Source of the DNA: Mobilicoccus massiliensis
GTDB taxonomy: Bacteria > Actinomycetota > Actinomycetes > Actinomycetales > Dermatophilaceae
Length of the DNA: 64,000 nt
Reading direction: 5' to 3'
Assembly: GCF_000826525.2 (NCBI RefSeq)
Contig: NZ_LN651328.1
Location: forward strand, 266,432 to 330,431
Below the pieces are notes generated by a model, which was not told the origin of the DNA, made no database searches, and worked only from the letters and a program-made list of their open reading frames with translations. Every line of letters starts with the position of its first letter. Position 1 is the stretch's first letter. Position numbers and translations under genes: made by a program. Below, one piece after another: positions 1-8,898 of the stretch.

Positions 1-1043
1 ATCGAACGCACGTTGTCGGCGATGGGGTCGTTGAGGTCGTCGCCGTCGACGAGCACGGTGTAGAGCGCGGTGATCGAGCCCGTCTTGGCCATGCCGGCGC
101 GCTCGAGCAGGCGAGGCATGAGGCCGAACACGCTCGGCGGGTAGCCGCGGGTGGCCGGGGGCTCCCCCGCGGCGAGACCGACCTCGCGCTGGGCCATCGC
201 GACACGCGTCACCGAGTCCATACAGAGGATGACGTCCTGGCCCTGGTCGCGGAACCACTCGGCGATCCGGGTGGCGGTGAACGCCGCGCGCAGACGCACG
301 AGCGAGGGCTCGTCGGAGGTCGCGACGACGACGACCGAGCGCTTCATGCCCTCGGGCCCGAGGTCGCCCTCGATGAACTCGCGCACCTCACGGCCGCGTT
401 CACCGACGAGCGCGAGCACGCTCACCGGCGCCTCGGTGCCGCGCACGATCATCGACAGCAGGCTCGACTTACCGACGCCGGAGCCGGCGAAGATGCCCAT
501 GCGCTGGCCGCGGCCTGCGGGAACGAGCGTGTCGATCGCCCGCACGCCGAGCGGCATCGGCTCGGTGATGCGCTCGCGGTCCATGGCTCGCGGCGGAGTG
601 CCGTCGGTGCTCGTCAGAATGACGTCGGTCAGCGGCGGCCCGTCGTCCATCGGCTGCCCGAGTGCGTTGACGACCCGCCCCAGCAATCCACGGCCCACGG
701 GGACCTGCAGCGGAGCGCCGGTCGAGAGCACCGGGTTACCGGCCCGGACGCCTCGCAGGTCGGAGACCGGCATGCACGAGGCGAACCCGTCTCCGAGCGC
801 GACGACCTCGGCCATGATCGGGCCGTGGTCGCCGATGATGCGCACGGCCTCACCGATGCCGAGCTCGAGCCCCGAGACCTCGATCGACAACCCGATGGCG
901 CTGGTCACCCGCCCCCGAGCGAGCGGCCGCGCGGCCTTGGCGGCCTGGCCCGCGAGATCGGCGTACACGCCGGAGAGCGCGACGTGGCGGCTCGCGCGAC
1001 GCGGCGCCTCGTGATCGGCGGGGATCCGGGCGTGCAGGCTCAT
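1..1043 (-). CDS. fliI: Flagellum-specific ATP synthase FliI (3' part cut by window edge)
   Basis: Reading leftward from an ATG at 1043, about 347 residues are visible and the frame runs open through position 1; the family is usually near 440 residues, so the C-terminal fifth is missing. Residues 187-193 read GSGVGKS (Walker A) within an F1-ATPase-beta-like fold, and [15 protein letters not shown] lies further on. FliI powers type III export of flagellar subunits at the cytoplasmic base of the motor. The ATG overlaps the fliH stop by 4 bases (ATGA), so translation is probably coupled. Identification is firm; only the end is unknown. Confidence 0.96.
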   Translation of the reverse strand, partial: MSLHARIPADHEAPRRASRHVALSGVYADLAGQAAKAARPLARGRVTSAIGLSIEVSGLELGIGEAVRIIGDHGPIMAEVVALGDGFASCMPVSDLRGVRAGNPVLSTGAPLQVPVGRGLLGRVVNALGQPMDDGPPLTDVILTSTDGTPPRAMDRERITEPMPLGVRAIDTLVPAGRGQRMGIFAGSGVGKSSLLSMIVRGTEAPVSVLALVGERGREVREFIEGDLGPEGMKRSVVVVATSDEPSLVRLRAAFTATRIAEWFRDQGQDVILCMDSVTRVAMAQREVGLAAGEPPATRGYPPSVFGLMPRLLERAGMAKTGSITALYTVLVDGDDLNDPIADNVRS

Positions 1044-1786
1044 GCGCCGAGGGCCTTTCGTACCCGGTCGAGCGCGCCGGCGATCGAGGCGTCGACCTCG
1101 AGGTTCTCGGCCATGGCCACGGCGTCGCCGGGTGCCACCGACGGGTCCGCGATGACCTCGGCGACCGACCACTGGAGGATCTCGTCGGTGATCTGGATGA
1201 CCTCGTCGTAGTCGGCGGGGTTCATGCGCAGGGTCACCGTCGCCCGGCGCGGCACCTGGGTGAGGGCCCGCATGACCGCGTCGCGGGCCGTGCAGTCGCC
1301 CACGGCGAGGTGGTGTCCGACGAGGGCCGCGGCGATCTCGACCGACAGGCCGGTGATCGTCTCCTGCATCTCGGCGACCGTGGGCGCCTGGTAGTCCAGG
1401 GCCCCGGCGATCGCGGCCTCGACGGTCATGAGCAGCTCTCCGAGTCGTTCGCGTCGCGCCGCGCGCTCACGTGCGTCCTTCTCGACGAACTCCGCCTGCA
1501 GCACGGCCATGTTCTCGAGGCCCTCGGCGCGCCCGGCCTCGAAACCCGCGGCCCGCCCGGCCTCGAAGCCCTCGCGCCTCGCCTCCTCCTTGGCCTGCTC
1601 GACGAGGCCCGCGAGGTAGGGGTCCACGAGGCGCGGGTCGGCGACACCGACGGGCGCGAACTCGGTGTTCGTCAGGTCGGCGCTCATCTGCGCGGGACGC
1701 GACGTGTCGTCCTCCGCCGCACGGATGACGTAGCTCGTGCGGTTCGGCGTATAGCGCAGCCCGCTAGGCAACGAACTCGTCCCCAC
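1040..1786 (-). CDS. fliH: Flagellar assembly protein FliH
   Basis: The 248-residue protein sits between fliG and fliI, the standard place for the FliI regulator. Residues around 70-95 contain the glycine-spaced repeat typical of FliH ([20 protein letters not shown]), followed by a helical region and an E-type V-ATPase-like C-terminus. FliH holds FliI and docks it at the export gate. The chosen ATG lies inside the last codons of fliG (23-base overlap); an internal ATG at 1687 (MSADLTN) is possible, but the segment before it ([12 protein letters not shown]) resembles FliH N-termini, so the longer form is preferred. Confidence 0.9.
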   Translation of the reverse strand: MGTSSLPSGLRYTPNRTSYVIRAAEDDTSRPAQMSADLTNTEFAPVGVADPRLVDPYLAGLVEQAKEEARREGFEAGRAAGFEAGRAEGLENMAVLQAEFVEKDARERAARRERLGELLMTVEAAIAGALDYQAPTVAEMQETITGLSVEIAAALVGHHLAVGDCTARDAVMRALTQVPRRATVTLRMNPADYDEVIQITDEILQWSVAEVIADPSVAPGDAVAMAENLEVDASIAGALDRVRKALGA

Positions 1787-2783
1787 CGCCGCGGGCGACG
1801 ACGATCTCGCCGGCCTCCTCCAGCATGCGGATCGCCCGGATCACCACGGCCTGGGCCTCTTCCACCTGCTTGAGGCGCACCGGGCCGAGGATGCTGATCT
1901 CGTCGGCGAGCGCGAGCGCGGCACGCTCGGACATGTTGCGCGTGATCTTCTCGCGCACGTCCTCGCGCACACCCTTGAGGGCGACCGCGAGGTCCTTGGA
2001 CTCGACCTTGCGCAGCACGACCTGCACCGCGCGGTCCTCCAGGCCCACGATGTCCTCGAACATGAACATCTGCGCGCGCACCTGCTCGGCGAGCTCGAGA
2101 TCCCGCTTCTCCAGGCCCTCGAGGATCATGCGCTCGGTCGTGCGGTCGGACTGGTTGATGATCTCCACGAGCGGCTTGAGGCCGCCGACCTTCGTGTTGT
2201 CGGCCGCCTGCACGAGGGTGGAGAGCCGGCGTTCGAGGTGGGACTCGACCTGCTTGATGATCTCCGGCGACGTGCTGTCCATCACCGCCAGCCGGTGCGC
2301 CACCTCGGCCTGCACGTCGGAGGCGAGGCCGGAGAGGATGATCGCCGCCTGCTCCGACTGCATGTGCGCGAGCACGAGCGCGATCGTCTGCGGGTGCTCG
2401 TCCTGCAGGTAGTTGAGGATGAGCTTGGCGTCGACCCGGCGCAGGAACTCGAACGGCAGCTCGACCAGGGACGCCGTGAGGCGGTCCATGATCTCCTGCG
2501 CCTTGTCCTTGCCCATGGTCGCGACGAGGATCTCCTCGGCGAACGAGACTCCGCCCTGCACGTAGTACTGGCGGGCCTGCGCGAGTTGCCGGAACTCCTC
2601 CAGCACGTCGTCGAGCACCTCGACGTCGACGCCCTCGAGGCGAGCGATCTCGGCCGTGAGGGCCTCGACCTCGTGTTCCGGAAGTGATCTGAGGATGGCC
2701 GCCGAGGCGTCCTTGCCGAGCTGCACGAGAAGGATCGCGGCCTTCCGCAAGCCGGTGAGGTGAGGGGCGACGGTGTTGCTCAC
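1764..2783 (-). CDS. fliG: Flagellar motor switch protein FliG
   Basis: This 339-residue protein has the expected FliG length. Its N-terminus (LTGLRKAAILLVQLGKDASA) is the FliF-binding domain, and the C-terminal third (residues about 235-339) carries the charged torque helix region that faces MotA. FliG is the rotor component that couples ion flow to rotation and forms the top of the C-ring. It starts with GTG at 2783, preceded by AAGGAG at a good distance. It follows fliF after a 103-base gap, the largest inside this operon. Confidence 0.96.
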   Translation of the reverse strand: MSNTVAPHLTGLRKAAILLVQLGKDASAAILRSLPEHEVEALTAEIARLEGVDVEVLDDVLEEFRQLAQARQYYVQGGVSFAEEILVATMGKDKAQEIMDRLTASLVELPFEFLRRVDAKLILNYLQDEHPQTIALVLAHMQSEQAAIILSGLASDVQAEVAHRLAVMDSTSPEIIKQVESHLERRLSTLVQAADNTKVGGLKPLVEIINQSDRTTERMILEGLEKRDLELAEQVRAQMFMFEDIVGLEDRAVQVVLRKVESKDLAVALKGVREDVREKITRNMSERAALALADEISILGPVRLKQVEEAQAVVIRAIRMLEEAGEIVVARGGGDEFVA

Positions 2784-2806
2784 GGTCTCTCCTTCCCGCT
2801 CTCATC

Positions 2807-2822
2807 GTTGTACCGATACAAC
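2807..2822. repeat. Short inverted repeat ahead of fliG
   Basis: GTTGTA-CCGA-TACAAC is a perfect 6-base inverted repeat with a 4-base loop in the fliF-fliG gap, about 24 bases upstream of the fliG start. The adjoining 2826-2885 stretch is a degenerate GT-rich run on the plus strand (CA-rich in the mRNA). It may be a small mRNA hairpin or an operator; the sequence does not say which. Confidence 0.4.
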
Positions 2823-2886
2823 TCGTAGGTGTGCGCGTCGCGTGTGTGCGCGTCGTGCGTGTGCGTGTGGCGCGTGCTCATGGCCG

Positions 2887-4521
2887 TCACTTGCGTTCCG
2901 CGATCCAGCCGCGCAACAGGCGGGCGACCTCGTCGGGGTTCTCGTCGACCAGGGCCGTGATCTCGGCGCGCGCCTGGGTGCGGGCCTCGGACTGCGGGTC
3001 TAGCGGGGTGGCCTCGATGACGGGCATCTCGTCGTCCTCGAGCGCGTACTCCGCGGGCGGGGGCCCGGCGGTGAGCTCGGGCAGGGCCGCGTGCGAGCCG
3101 GTGAGGGGCTCGATCGAGGAGAGGTCGCCGATCTCCACCGTCGTCGTCTTGCGGCGGCTCTTGCGGAACCCGATGAGCAGCGCGAGCAGAAGCAGCAGCG
3201 CGAGGCCGATGTTCTTGGCGAGCTCGATGAGCTGGTCCTGGCGTTCCTGCTGCGCCGCGGCCCTGGCGGCCTCCTGGGCGGCCGCGGCCGCCTGGGTGTC
3301 GAACGGCACCCGGCTGACCTGCACGACGTCACCACGCTTGGGGTCGACGCCGCCCGCTGCGGCCACGAGGGCCTGCATCTCGGTCTGGTTGAGCGCCGCC
3401 GACTTGCTCGCGTCGAGCATGACCGCCACGTTGAGACGCGCGATCTGGCCGGGGGCCTGTTCGGTGACCGTCGTACGCGTGCCGACGGGGTTGGTCACCT
3501 TGCGCTTCTCGTTGTCGTACTGCTGGTTGCTCTGACCGGCGTTGGCGTTCGGCACGGTGATGTTGTCGGGGCCGAGCACGCCGCCGACGGGGGTCTGCCC
3601 CGAGCCGCGCATCTTCTCGGTCTCGGTGTCCTCCTGCACGGGCACCGCGCCGGGCTGGGCCGGGATGTACTCGTTCGACTGGACCTTGGTGTTGTCGAAG
3701 TTGAGGTCGGCGGTGACCGTGACCGAGGAGTTGCCCGGGCCGACGGCCTTGTCGAGCATCGCCTGGATCTTCTGCTGCGCCACGGCCGAGATCGACTGCG
3801 CCTGCTCGACGCGCTGGTCGCCGGCCGCTCCACCGCCGCCGGTGCCTCCGCTCGCCGACAGCAGCTTGCCCGTGCTGTCGGTGACCGTGACGTTGGCGGG
3901 GGTGAGCTTGGGCACCGCGCTGCTCACGAGGTGCACGACGGCCTCGACCTGGCTCGCGTCGAGCTGCTGCTGCGGCTTGGGCGTGATGAGCACCGACGCG
4001 GTCGTCGGCGTCTGAGCGGCGGTGAAGACCTCCTCCTCGGGCAGCGCGAGCTGCACCGTGGACTTCTGCACCGCATCCAGGCTGTCGATGGCCTTCTGCA
4101 ACTCGCCCTCGGTGGCGCGCTTGGCGGCCATCTTCTGCTGGAAGTCGCTGGAGGCGAAGTTCTGCTGGTCGAGCAGCGGGTAGCCCTGGCTGTTCTCGGT
4201 GTTCGCGGGCAGGCCCGCGCCCGCCATGTCGATGCGCACCCGGTTGACGTCCTCGGCAGGCACGAGGATCGTCGCGCCGCTGTCGGCCAGCTCGTACGTG
4301 GTGCCGCTCTCGTCGAGCTTCTGACTGATCGCGTTCGCGTCGGTGCCCGAGAGGTTGGAGAACACCGGGGTGAGCGTGGGCTTGCTCGCCCACTGGTAGA
4401 ACGCGAAGCCGCCCACGAGCGCGACGACGAGGGCGATGATCGTCACCGCACGCTGACCGGCGGTGAACGAGCCCCAGGTCGTCTTGACCGAGGTGAGGGC
4501 GGCGGAGATTCTCTTGTTCAC
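2887..4521 (-). CDS. fliF: Flagellar MS-ring protein FliF
   Basis: A 544-residue protein with a hydrophobic segment near residues 26-45, a long periplasmic part of YscJ/FliF type (SKPTLTPVFSNLSG onward, with an Ala/Gly/Gln-rich low-complexity middle), and a second membrane segment near 437-458 (ALLLLLALLIGF). The acidic C-terminus (EITALVDENPDEVARLLRGW) is the FliG-binding tail. FliF forms the membrane ring that seeds the basal body and houses the export gate. The GTG start overlaps the fliE stop by 4 bases. Confidence 0.96.
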   Translation of the reverse strand: MNKRISAALTSVKTTWGSFTAGQRAVTIIALVVALVGGFAFYQWASKPTLTPVFSNLSGTDANAISQKLDESGTTYELADSGATILVPAEDVNRVRIDMAGAGLPANTENSQGYPLLDQQNFASSDFQQKMAAKRATEGELQKAIDSLDAVQKSTVQLALPEEEVFTAAQTPTTASVLITPKPQQQLDASQVEAVVHLVSSAVPKLTPANVTVTDSTGKLLSASGGTGGGGAAGDQRVEQAQSISAVAQQKIQAMLDKAVGPGNSSVTVTADLNFDNTKVQSNEYIPAQPGAVPVQEDTETEKMRGSGQTPVGGVLGPDNITVPNANAGQSNQQYDNEKRKVTNPVGTRTTVTEQAPGQIARLNVAVMLDASKSAALNQTEMQALVAAAGGVDPKRGDVVQVSRVPFDTQAAAAAQEAARAAAQQERQDQLIELAKNIGLALLLLLALLIGFRKSRRKTTTVEIGDLSSIEPLTGSHAALPELTAGPPPAEYALEDDEMPVIEATPLDPQSEARTQARAEITALVDENPDEVARLLRGWIAERK

Positions 4522-5057
4522 AGTTGCATCCGAATGATGTCGTTGAACGCCTGGAGGGCCTTGTCACGCACCGTGACCGCGAGCTGGGTCGCGATGCCCG
4601 CCTCGTTGGCCGCGATCGTGTACTCGTGGATGTCCTTGAGGTCGCCGGTGGCGGCGGCCACGGCGAGCTTGTCGCTGCGGGCGTGCAGGGCCGAGAGCTC
4701 GCCGAGCTTCTCGCCGAAGTAGCCACCGGAGGCGCCCTGCCCGGCGCGTGTGGTCTCGACGGCCCCGGTCGTCATGTTCGCGGCGGTCACCTCGGGCGAC
4801 GCGAACGTCGCCGGAGCCGCGGCACCGGTCGCCGAGAGCGGAGCCGCGGCCGGGCCGACCGCCGTGGCCGAGGTCGCGGGGCCGAAGGCAGCGATGCGGT
4901 CGGCCAACACCTGGCCGAAGCTCGAGACGCCCTGCTGAGCGGTGTCGATGCCGACGTCGGTGCGCGGCGGGGTCGCCGACACACCGTGGGCCGGGTTGAG
5001 GCCGAAGCCCGGCGTCACGCCGAAGCCGAAGGAGGGGGTGATGGGGGCGATGCTCAT
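4518..5057 (-). CDS. fliE: Flagellar hook-basal body protein FliE
   Basis: The C-terminal 70 residues (GYFGEKLGELSALHARSDKLA through AFNDIIRMQL) match FliE, which joins the MS ring to the rod. The full product is 179 residues against roughly 100-110 in familiar FliE proteins; the extra N-terminal part is low-complexity, rich in Ala, Gly, Pro and Thr. The ATG at 5057 is chosen because it overlaps the flgC stop (ATGA). Starts further upstream in the same frame would run deep into flgC and are unlikely. Confidence 0.88.
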   Translation of the reverse strand: MSIAPITPSFGFGVTPGFGLNPAHGVSATPPRTDVGIDTAQQGVSSFGQVLADRIAAFGPATSATAVGPAAAPLSATGAAAPATFASPEVTAANMTTGAVETTRAGQGASGGYFGEKLGELSALHARSDKLAVAAATGDLKDIHEYTIAANEAGIATQLAVTVRDKALQAFNDIIRMQL

Positions 5058-5452
5058 CGGCCGATTCCGATCGCTGCCTCGTAGGCACCCTTGGTCCGCT
5101 CCACGGCCGCGAGGTTGGCCTGGTAGGCGCGCTGAGCCTGCATGAGCTGCGCCATCTGGTCCGAGAGGTTGATGTCGGGCACGCGCACCTGCCCGCGCGC
5201 GTCGGCGAGGGGGTGATCCGGCATGTCGACGACACGGCCCTCGGGGTTGCCCCACACGTTGCCGGCGACGTACGTGCCGGCCGGCTTGCCGTAGTCGGCC
5301 GCCCGCGCCACGACGTACCGGGCCTGGAACGCGGCCTCGTCGGTGCGGCTCACGTTGTTCATGTTGCTGATGTTGTCGCTGATCGCGTCGAGCCACTTGC
5401 GGTTGACCGTGAGGCCCGAGTTGGAGACGTTCATCGCGTCGAACATGCTCAT
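5054..5452 (-). CDS. flgC: Flagellar basal-body rod protein FlgC
   Basis: This 132-residue protein begins MSMFDAMNVSNSGLTVNRKWLD with the rod-protein motif ISDNISNMNN, has VRVPDINLSDQMAQLMQAQRAYQANLAAVE near the end, and is the normal FlgC length. FlgC polymerises with FlgB, FlgF and FlgG to form the proximal rod and is exported without a cleaved signal. It lies 14 bases after flgB and overlaps fliE by 4 bases. Confidence 0.95.
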   Translation of the reverse strand: MSMFDAMNVSNSGLTVNRKWLDAISDNISNMNNVSRTDEAAFQARYVVARAADYGKPAGTYVAGNVWGNPEGRVVDMPDHPLADARGQVRVPDINLSDQMAQLMQAQRAYQANLAAVERTKGAYEAAIGIGR

Positions 5453-5466
5453 GTGCTTCCCCCCGA

Positions 5467-5829
5467 TCAGGCGCCGGTGCCGGTGATGGCCGTGCGCAGG
5501 CCCTTGAACTTGTTGGTCAGCGCCTGCGACACGAGCTGCTGGCTGAGCAGGGTCTCCTGACCGGCGACGGCCTCCTCGTCGAGGTTGACGTTGCTGCCGT
5601 TCGTGCGCGTGGGCTCGAGGGAGCGCGCGGTGGCGATCTCGATGCCACGGGGGTCGCGGCCCTCGGCCACGGCCTTCTTGAGCACGGCCTCGAAGTCGAC
5701 CTTGCCGGCGAGAAAGCCGGGGGTGTCGATGTTCGAGAGGTTGTCCGAGATCGTGCGCTGGCGCATCGCCAGGCCGGTCATGGCCTCGCTCAGCGTCCGC
5801 GTCGTCATGTCGCCGATGAAGAAACTCAT
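5467..5829 (-). CDS. flgB: Flagellar basal-body rod protein FlgB
   Basis: A 120-residue rod protein with the conserved motif MRQRTISDNLSNIDTPGFLAGKVDFE and a C-terminal coiled segment (QLVSQALTNKFKGLRTAI). It is the first gene of the leftward basal-body operon. A GGGGGGAG-type ribosome site precedes the ATG at 5829. I see no sigma-28-like GCCGAT box in front of it, unlike the chemotaxis and flagellin genes here, which fits an earlier class of flagellar gene. Confidence 0.94.
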   Translation of the reverse strand: MSFFIGDMTTRTLSEAMTGLAMRQRTISDNLSNIDTPGFLAGKVDFEAVLKKAVAEGRDPRGIEIATARSLEPTRTNGSNVNLDEEAVAGQETLLSQQLVSQALTNKFKGLRTAITGTGA

Positions 5830-6174
5830 GTGTGGCGGCTCCCCCCTGGGATGGCAGTGTGTCGGGTCCTGGCAGTGACCCGCCGTCGCCCGTCCGTGGT
5901 GACCGAGGCCCTCCGTGGCCACAGACCCCATCGACCGTTCGGGGCCCGCCCTGAGCCTCGAGACGGGCTCGATACGGCTCTGACCTGCATGAATACAAGA
6001 AGCCGGGCGTCCGGGAACAGATCGGTGTCCGGTCTCGGATTCCTCACCGCCGCAACCGGATCCGCAGATCACGACCCTGCGACAACGCGCCCGGCTCGAG
6101 TCACTCCGGGCGCTATCACCGAGAGAACGCGCCTTTTGCGCACGGGCCTCGCCTCCCGACGCCCCTCCCCCACT
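5830..6174. other. Non-coding region upstream of flgB
   Basis: No ORF here has codon use or similarity that I can support. It should hold the flgB operon promoter, but I cannot name a box with confidence. The remainder up to 6401 is the tandem repeat described separately. Confidence 0.5.
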
Positions 6175-6390
6175 CGCTCGAACAGGCCTTTTCACCCCGA
6201 CGACGCTGGTGAAAGAGCCTGTCCGAGCGGGTCTCCCGGGTGAAAACGCCTGTGCGAGCGGATTCTCGCGGGTGAAAACGCCTGTCCGAGCGGATTCTCG
6301 CGGGTGAAAGAGCCTGTGCGAGCGGCTTCTCGCGGGTGAAAGAGCCTGTCCGAGCGGGTCCTCGCGGGTGAAAGGGCCTGTCCGAGCGGT
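6175..6390. repeat. Family C repeat: hairpin plus tandem 31/32-base units
   Basis: Six units beginning GGTGAAARNGCCTGTSCGAG start at 6208, 6239, 6271, 6303, 6335 and 6367 (periods 31, 32, 32, 32, 32). The first unit is preceded by its inverted partner at 6175-6196, so the left end forms a hairpin. The same unit occurs as a simple palindrome at 46932-46997 and, degenerate, at 23209-23285. The array lies between the cheR end and the flgB promoter. Units touch with no unique spacers, so it is not a CRISPR. Confidence 0.9.
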
Positions 6391-6401
6391 TGTGGTCCGG
6401 A

Positions 6402-7220
6402 TCAGCGTGGGCGGTAGACCGCTGCTCGCCCGATCGTCTGCCGCTCCCAGGAGTCGTCGATGTTCATCGTCGTCTCCGCGCCACCGAGGAACAGGTAGCC
6501 GTCGGGGCGCAGCACCTTCTTGACCTGCTTGAGGATCTCGCGCTTGGTCTCGATGTCGAAGTAGATGAGCACGTTGCGCAGGAACACGACGTCCATCTGC
6601 GGCATCGGCGGGAACGGCTCGGCGAGGTTGAGGAACTTCGTCTCGATCATCGACCGAAGCCGCGGGTCGACCTGGTAGTTCATGCCGTGCCGGGCGAAAT
6701 AGCGCACGAGCAGCGGGGCCGGAAGACCTCGGTTGATCTCGAACTGGTTGTAGATGCCCTCCTTGGTGCGGTTGAGCATCTTCGTGTCGATGTCGGTCCC
6801 GAGGAGCCGCACCCGCCAGCTGGGGTCGGCGCCGATGAGCTCCTGGATGAGCATCGCGATCGTGTACGGCTCCTGCCCGGAGGAGCAGGCGGCGCACCAG
6901 ATGTTGAGCGACCGCTCGCGCCCGCGCTGCACGAGCAGGTCGGGCAGGATCGTGTTCGACAGCGCCATGAACGGGTGGCCGTCGCGAAAGAACGAGGTCT
7001 CGTTCGTCGTCATCGCCTCGACGACCTGGTCGCGCACCGGGCCGTTGGGGTTGGCGCGCAGAGCACGCACGAGGTCGGCGACGGAGGCGTCTCCCCGCTC
7101 CCGGGCGAGGGCGACGAGACGCGACTCGATGAGGTACTCCTTGCTGCGGTCGAGAACGATCGCCGACCGTGCCCGGACGACCTGACCGATGAAGTCGACG
7201 TCGGCTCCGGAAAGGCTCAT
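6402..7220 (-). CDS. cheR: Chemotaxis protein methyltransferase CheR
   Basis: A 272-residue protein with the CheR all-alpha N-terminal domain and a SAM-binding domain: TTNETSFFRD, the motif WCAACSSGQEPYTIAM, LLGTDID, and NVLIYFD. It methylates glutamates on chemoreceptors, opposing CheB, to set adaptation. The ATG at 7220 overlaps the cheB stop by 4 bases. It is the last gene of cheY-cheB-cheR. Confidence 0.96.
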   Translation of the reverse strand: MSLSGADVDFIGQVVRARSAIVLDRSKEYLIESRLVALARERGDASVADLVRALRANPNGPVRDQVVEAMTTNETSFFRDGHPFMALSNTILPDLLVQRGRERSLNIWCAACSSGQEPYTIAMLIQELIGADPSWRVRLLGTDIDTKMLNRTKEGIYNQFEINRGLPAPLLVRYFARHGMNYQVDPRLRSMIETKFLNLAEPFPPMPQMDVVFLRNVLIYFDIETKREILKQVKKVLRPDGYLFLGGAETTMNIDDSWERQTIGRAAVYRPR

Positions 7221-8362
7221 GTTCGGGCACTCCTCGCGGTGGCGCCACGGCCGGCCATGGCCCGTGACGTGATGGCCTCCGCCATCTGGGGCAGGGGGAT
7301 GATGTCGCACGGCAGACCCGCGGCGACCGCTGCGCCGGGCATGCCCCACACCACGGAGGTCGCCTCGTCCTGGACGACGAGCGTGCCGCCGGCGCGAAGG
7401 ATCGGTTCGGCACCTCGGTGCCCGTCCTGACCCATTCCGGTCATGATCACCGCGAGAACGTTGCCGCCGTAGACCTCGGCGACCGAGCGGAACATCGGGT
7501 CGACCGCCGGCCGGCAGTAGTTCTCCTGCGGCCCCTGGTCGAGGACGACGCTCACGCCGTCGGCGCCGCGCTTGAAACGCATGTGGTAGTCGCCGGGTGC
7601 GACGACGACCTTGCCGGGCTGCAACGGCTCACCCTGACGGGCCTCGACCACCCGCAGCTTCGACTTGCCGTCGAGACGCTGGGCGAACAACTGGGTGAAC
7701 ACCGGTGGCATGTGCTGGGTGACGACGATCGGCACCGGGATGTTGCCGGGTAGGTGGGAGATGACGTTCGTCAGCGCGTCCGGACCCCCGGTGGAGACGC
7801 CGATCGCGACGACGTCGACCTTGCCGCTGCGTCCCGCGGTGGTGATCGGCGCACCCGGAGCACCGGGCGCCGCTCCCGGGGCTCCCGGGCCGGCTCCGCG
7901 CGGGGGCTCGCCGCCGAAGGCCGGGCGCACACGCCGCGGCATCGGGGCACGGCCCGTGAGCGACTTGATCTTGGGGATGAGCTGGCTGCGCACCGCCTCC
8001 ATCGACTCGCTCACCGAGCCGACGTTCGCGGGCTTGGTCACGTAGTCGCTCGCGCCACGCTCGAGCGCGTCCAGGGTCGCCCCCGCACCGCGCTCGGTGA
8101 GGGTGGAGAACATGATGATCGGCAGCTTCTTGTCGACCTTGCGCACCTCGACGAGGGTCTGCAGGCCGTCCATCACCGGCATCTCGACGTCGAGCGTCAT
8201 GATGTCGGGCTTGAGCATGCGCAGCTTGTCGAGCGCGTTCTTGCCGTTGACCGCCGCCCCGACGACCTCGATCTCCGGGTCGGTCTTGAGCACGTCGGTG
8301 ATGAGGCGGCGAATGACGATCGAGTCGTCGCAGATCAACACACGGATTCTCGGCCCCGCCAT
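7217..8362 (-). CDS. cheB: Chemotaxis response regulator / glutamate methylesterase CheB
   Basis: A 381-residue protein with an N-terminal receiver domain (acid pair at 12-13, phospho-acceptor Asp58 in TLDVEMPVMDG) joined by a Gly/Ala/Pro-rich linker (about residues 140-175) to a CheB methylesterase domain. The catalytic serine lies in GVSTGGPDALT, the histidine in VVTQHMPP and the aspartate in MTGMGQDG. It removes methyl groups from chemoreceptors when phosphorylated by CheA. It overlaps cheY by one base (TGATG). Confidence 0.97.
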   Translation of the reverse strand: MAGPRIRVLICDDSIVIRRLITDVLKTDPEIEVVGAAVNGKNALDKLRMLKPDIMTLDVEMPVMDGLQTLVEVRKVDKKLPIIMFSTLTERGAGATLDALERGASDYVTKPANVGSVSESMEAVRSQLIPKIKSLTGRAPMPRRVRPAFGGEPPRGAGPGAPGAAPGAPGAPITTAGRSGKVDVVAIGVSTGGPDALTNVISHLPGNIPVPIVVTQHMPPVFTQLFAQRLDGKSKLRVVEARQGEPLQPGKVVVAPGDYHMRFKRGADGVSVVLDQGPQENYCRPAVDPMFRSVAEVYGGNVLAVIMTGMGQDGHRGAEPILRAGGTLVVQDEATSVVWGMPGAAVAAGLPCDIIPLPQMAEAITSRAMAGRGATARSART

Positions 8363-8727
8363 CAGAGCAGCCCCAGCATCGCCAGCTTGTCCTCGATGAC
8401 CTCCGGCGTGAACGGTTTGATGACGTACTCGTGTGCCCCGGCGGCGAGGGCGCGGACGATGTTGGCCTGCTCGGCCTCGGTGGTGACCATCATCAACGTG
8501 ATGTCGCGCCAGGCCCGGTTCTTGCGCACCTCGACGATGAACTCGAGCCCGTTCATCACCGGCATGTTCCAATCGATGAGGCACACGTCGGGCAGGGGGC
8601 CCCGCTCGACCGCGTCGAGGGCCTGCCGGCCATCGGCGACCGCCTCCACCTCGAACCCGAGGTTCTCCATGGTCCGGGTCAGGATCGTGCGCATCGCACG
8701 CGAGTCGTCGATCACCAGTGCACGCAT
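8362..8727 (-). CDS. cheY: Chemotaxis response regulator CheY
   Basis: A 121-residue single-domain receiver: acid pair Asp7-Asp8, phospho-acceptor Asp52 (LIDWNMPVMNG), Thr82 and Lys104 (YVIKPF). As first gene of cheY-cheB-cheR it is the likely messenger from CheA to the flagellar switch. A second CheY-like gene lies at 17259, so which of them sets motor direction is not decided by sequence. A sigma-28-like promoter lies at 8832-8858. Confidence 0.93.
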   Translation of the reverse strand: MRALVIDDSRAMRTILTRTMENLGFEVEAVADGRQALDAVERGPLPDVCLIDWNMPVMNGLEFIVEVRKNRAWRDITLMMVTTEAEQANIVRALAAGAHEYVIKPFTPEVIEDKLAMLGLL

Positions 8728-8831
8728 TGTCGTCCTCGCTGCTCGGGTCAGGACCCGGAAGGGGTCGGTGCCGCCTCTCCGACGGGTCCTACCGGACTCC
8801 GTCTCGCGCCGGCGGCGAAAGGCTCACCCAC

Positions 8832-8858
8832 CCATCGGCGTGCGAGGTTCGTTCTCAA
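8832..8858 (-). promoter_or_regulatory. Sigma-28-like promoter of cheY-cheB-cheR
   Basis: On the minus strand, TTGA (8858-8855), a 15-base spacer and GCCGATGG (8839-8832) lie 105 bases upstream of cheY. The -10 continues GTGGGTGAGC, very like the run after the cheA box. Confidence 0.7.
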
Positions 8859-8898
8859 GCGCTCACGGACAACGCTCTTCGCGCCCGCGTGGCGCGTC

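Noticed and set aside
6175..6390. CRISPR array
   Set aside because: The 31/32-base units directly abut and are alike along the full period; there are no unique spacers and no cas genes.
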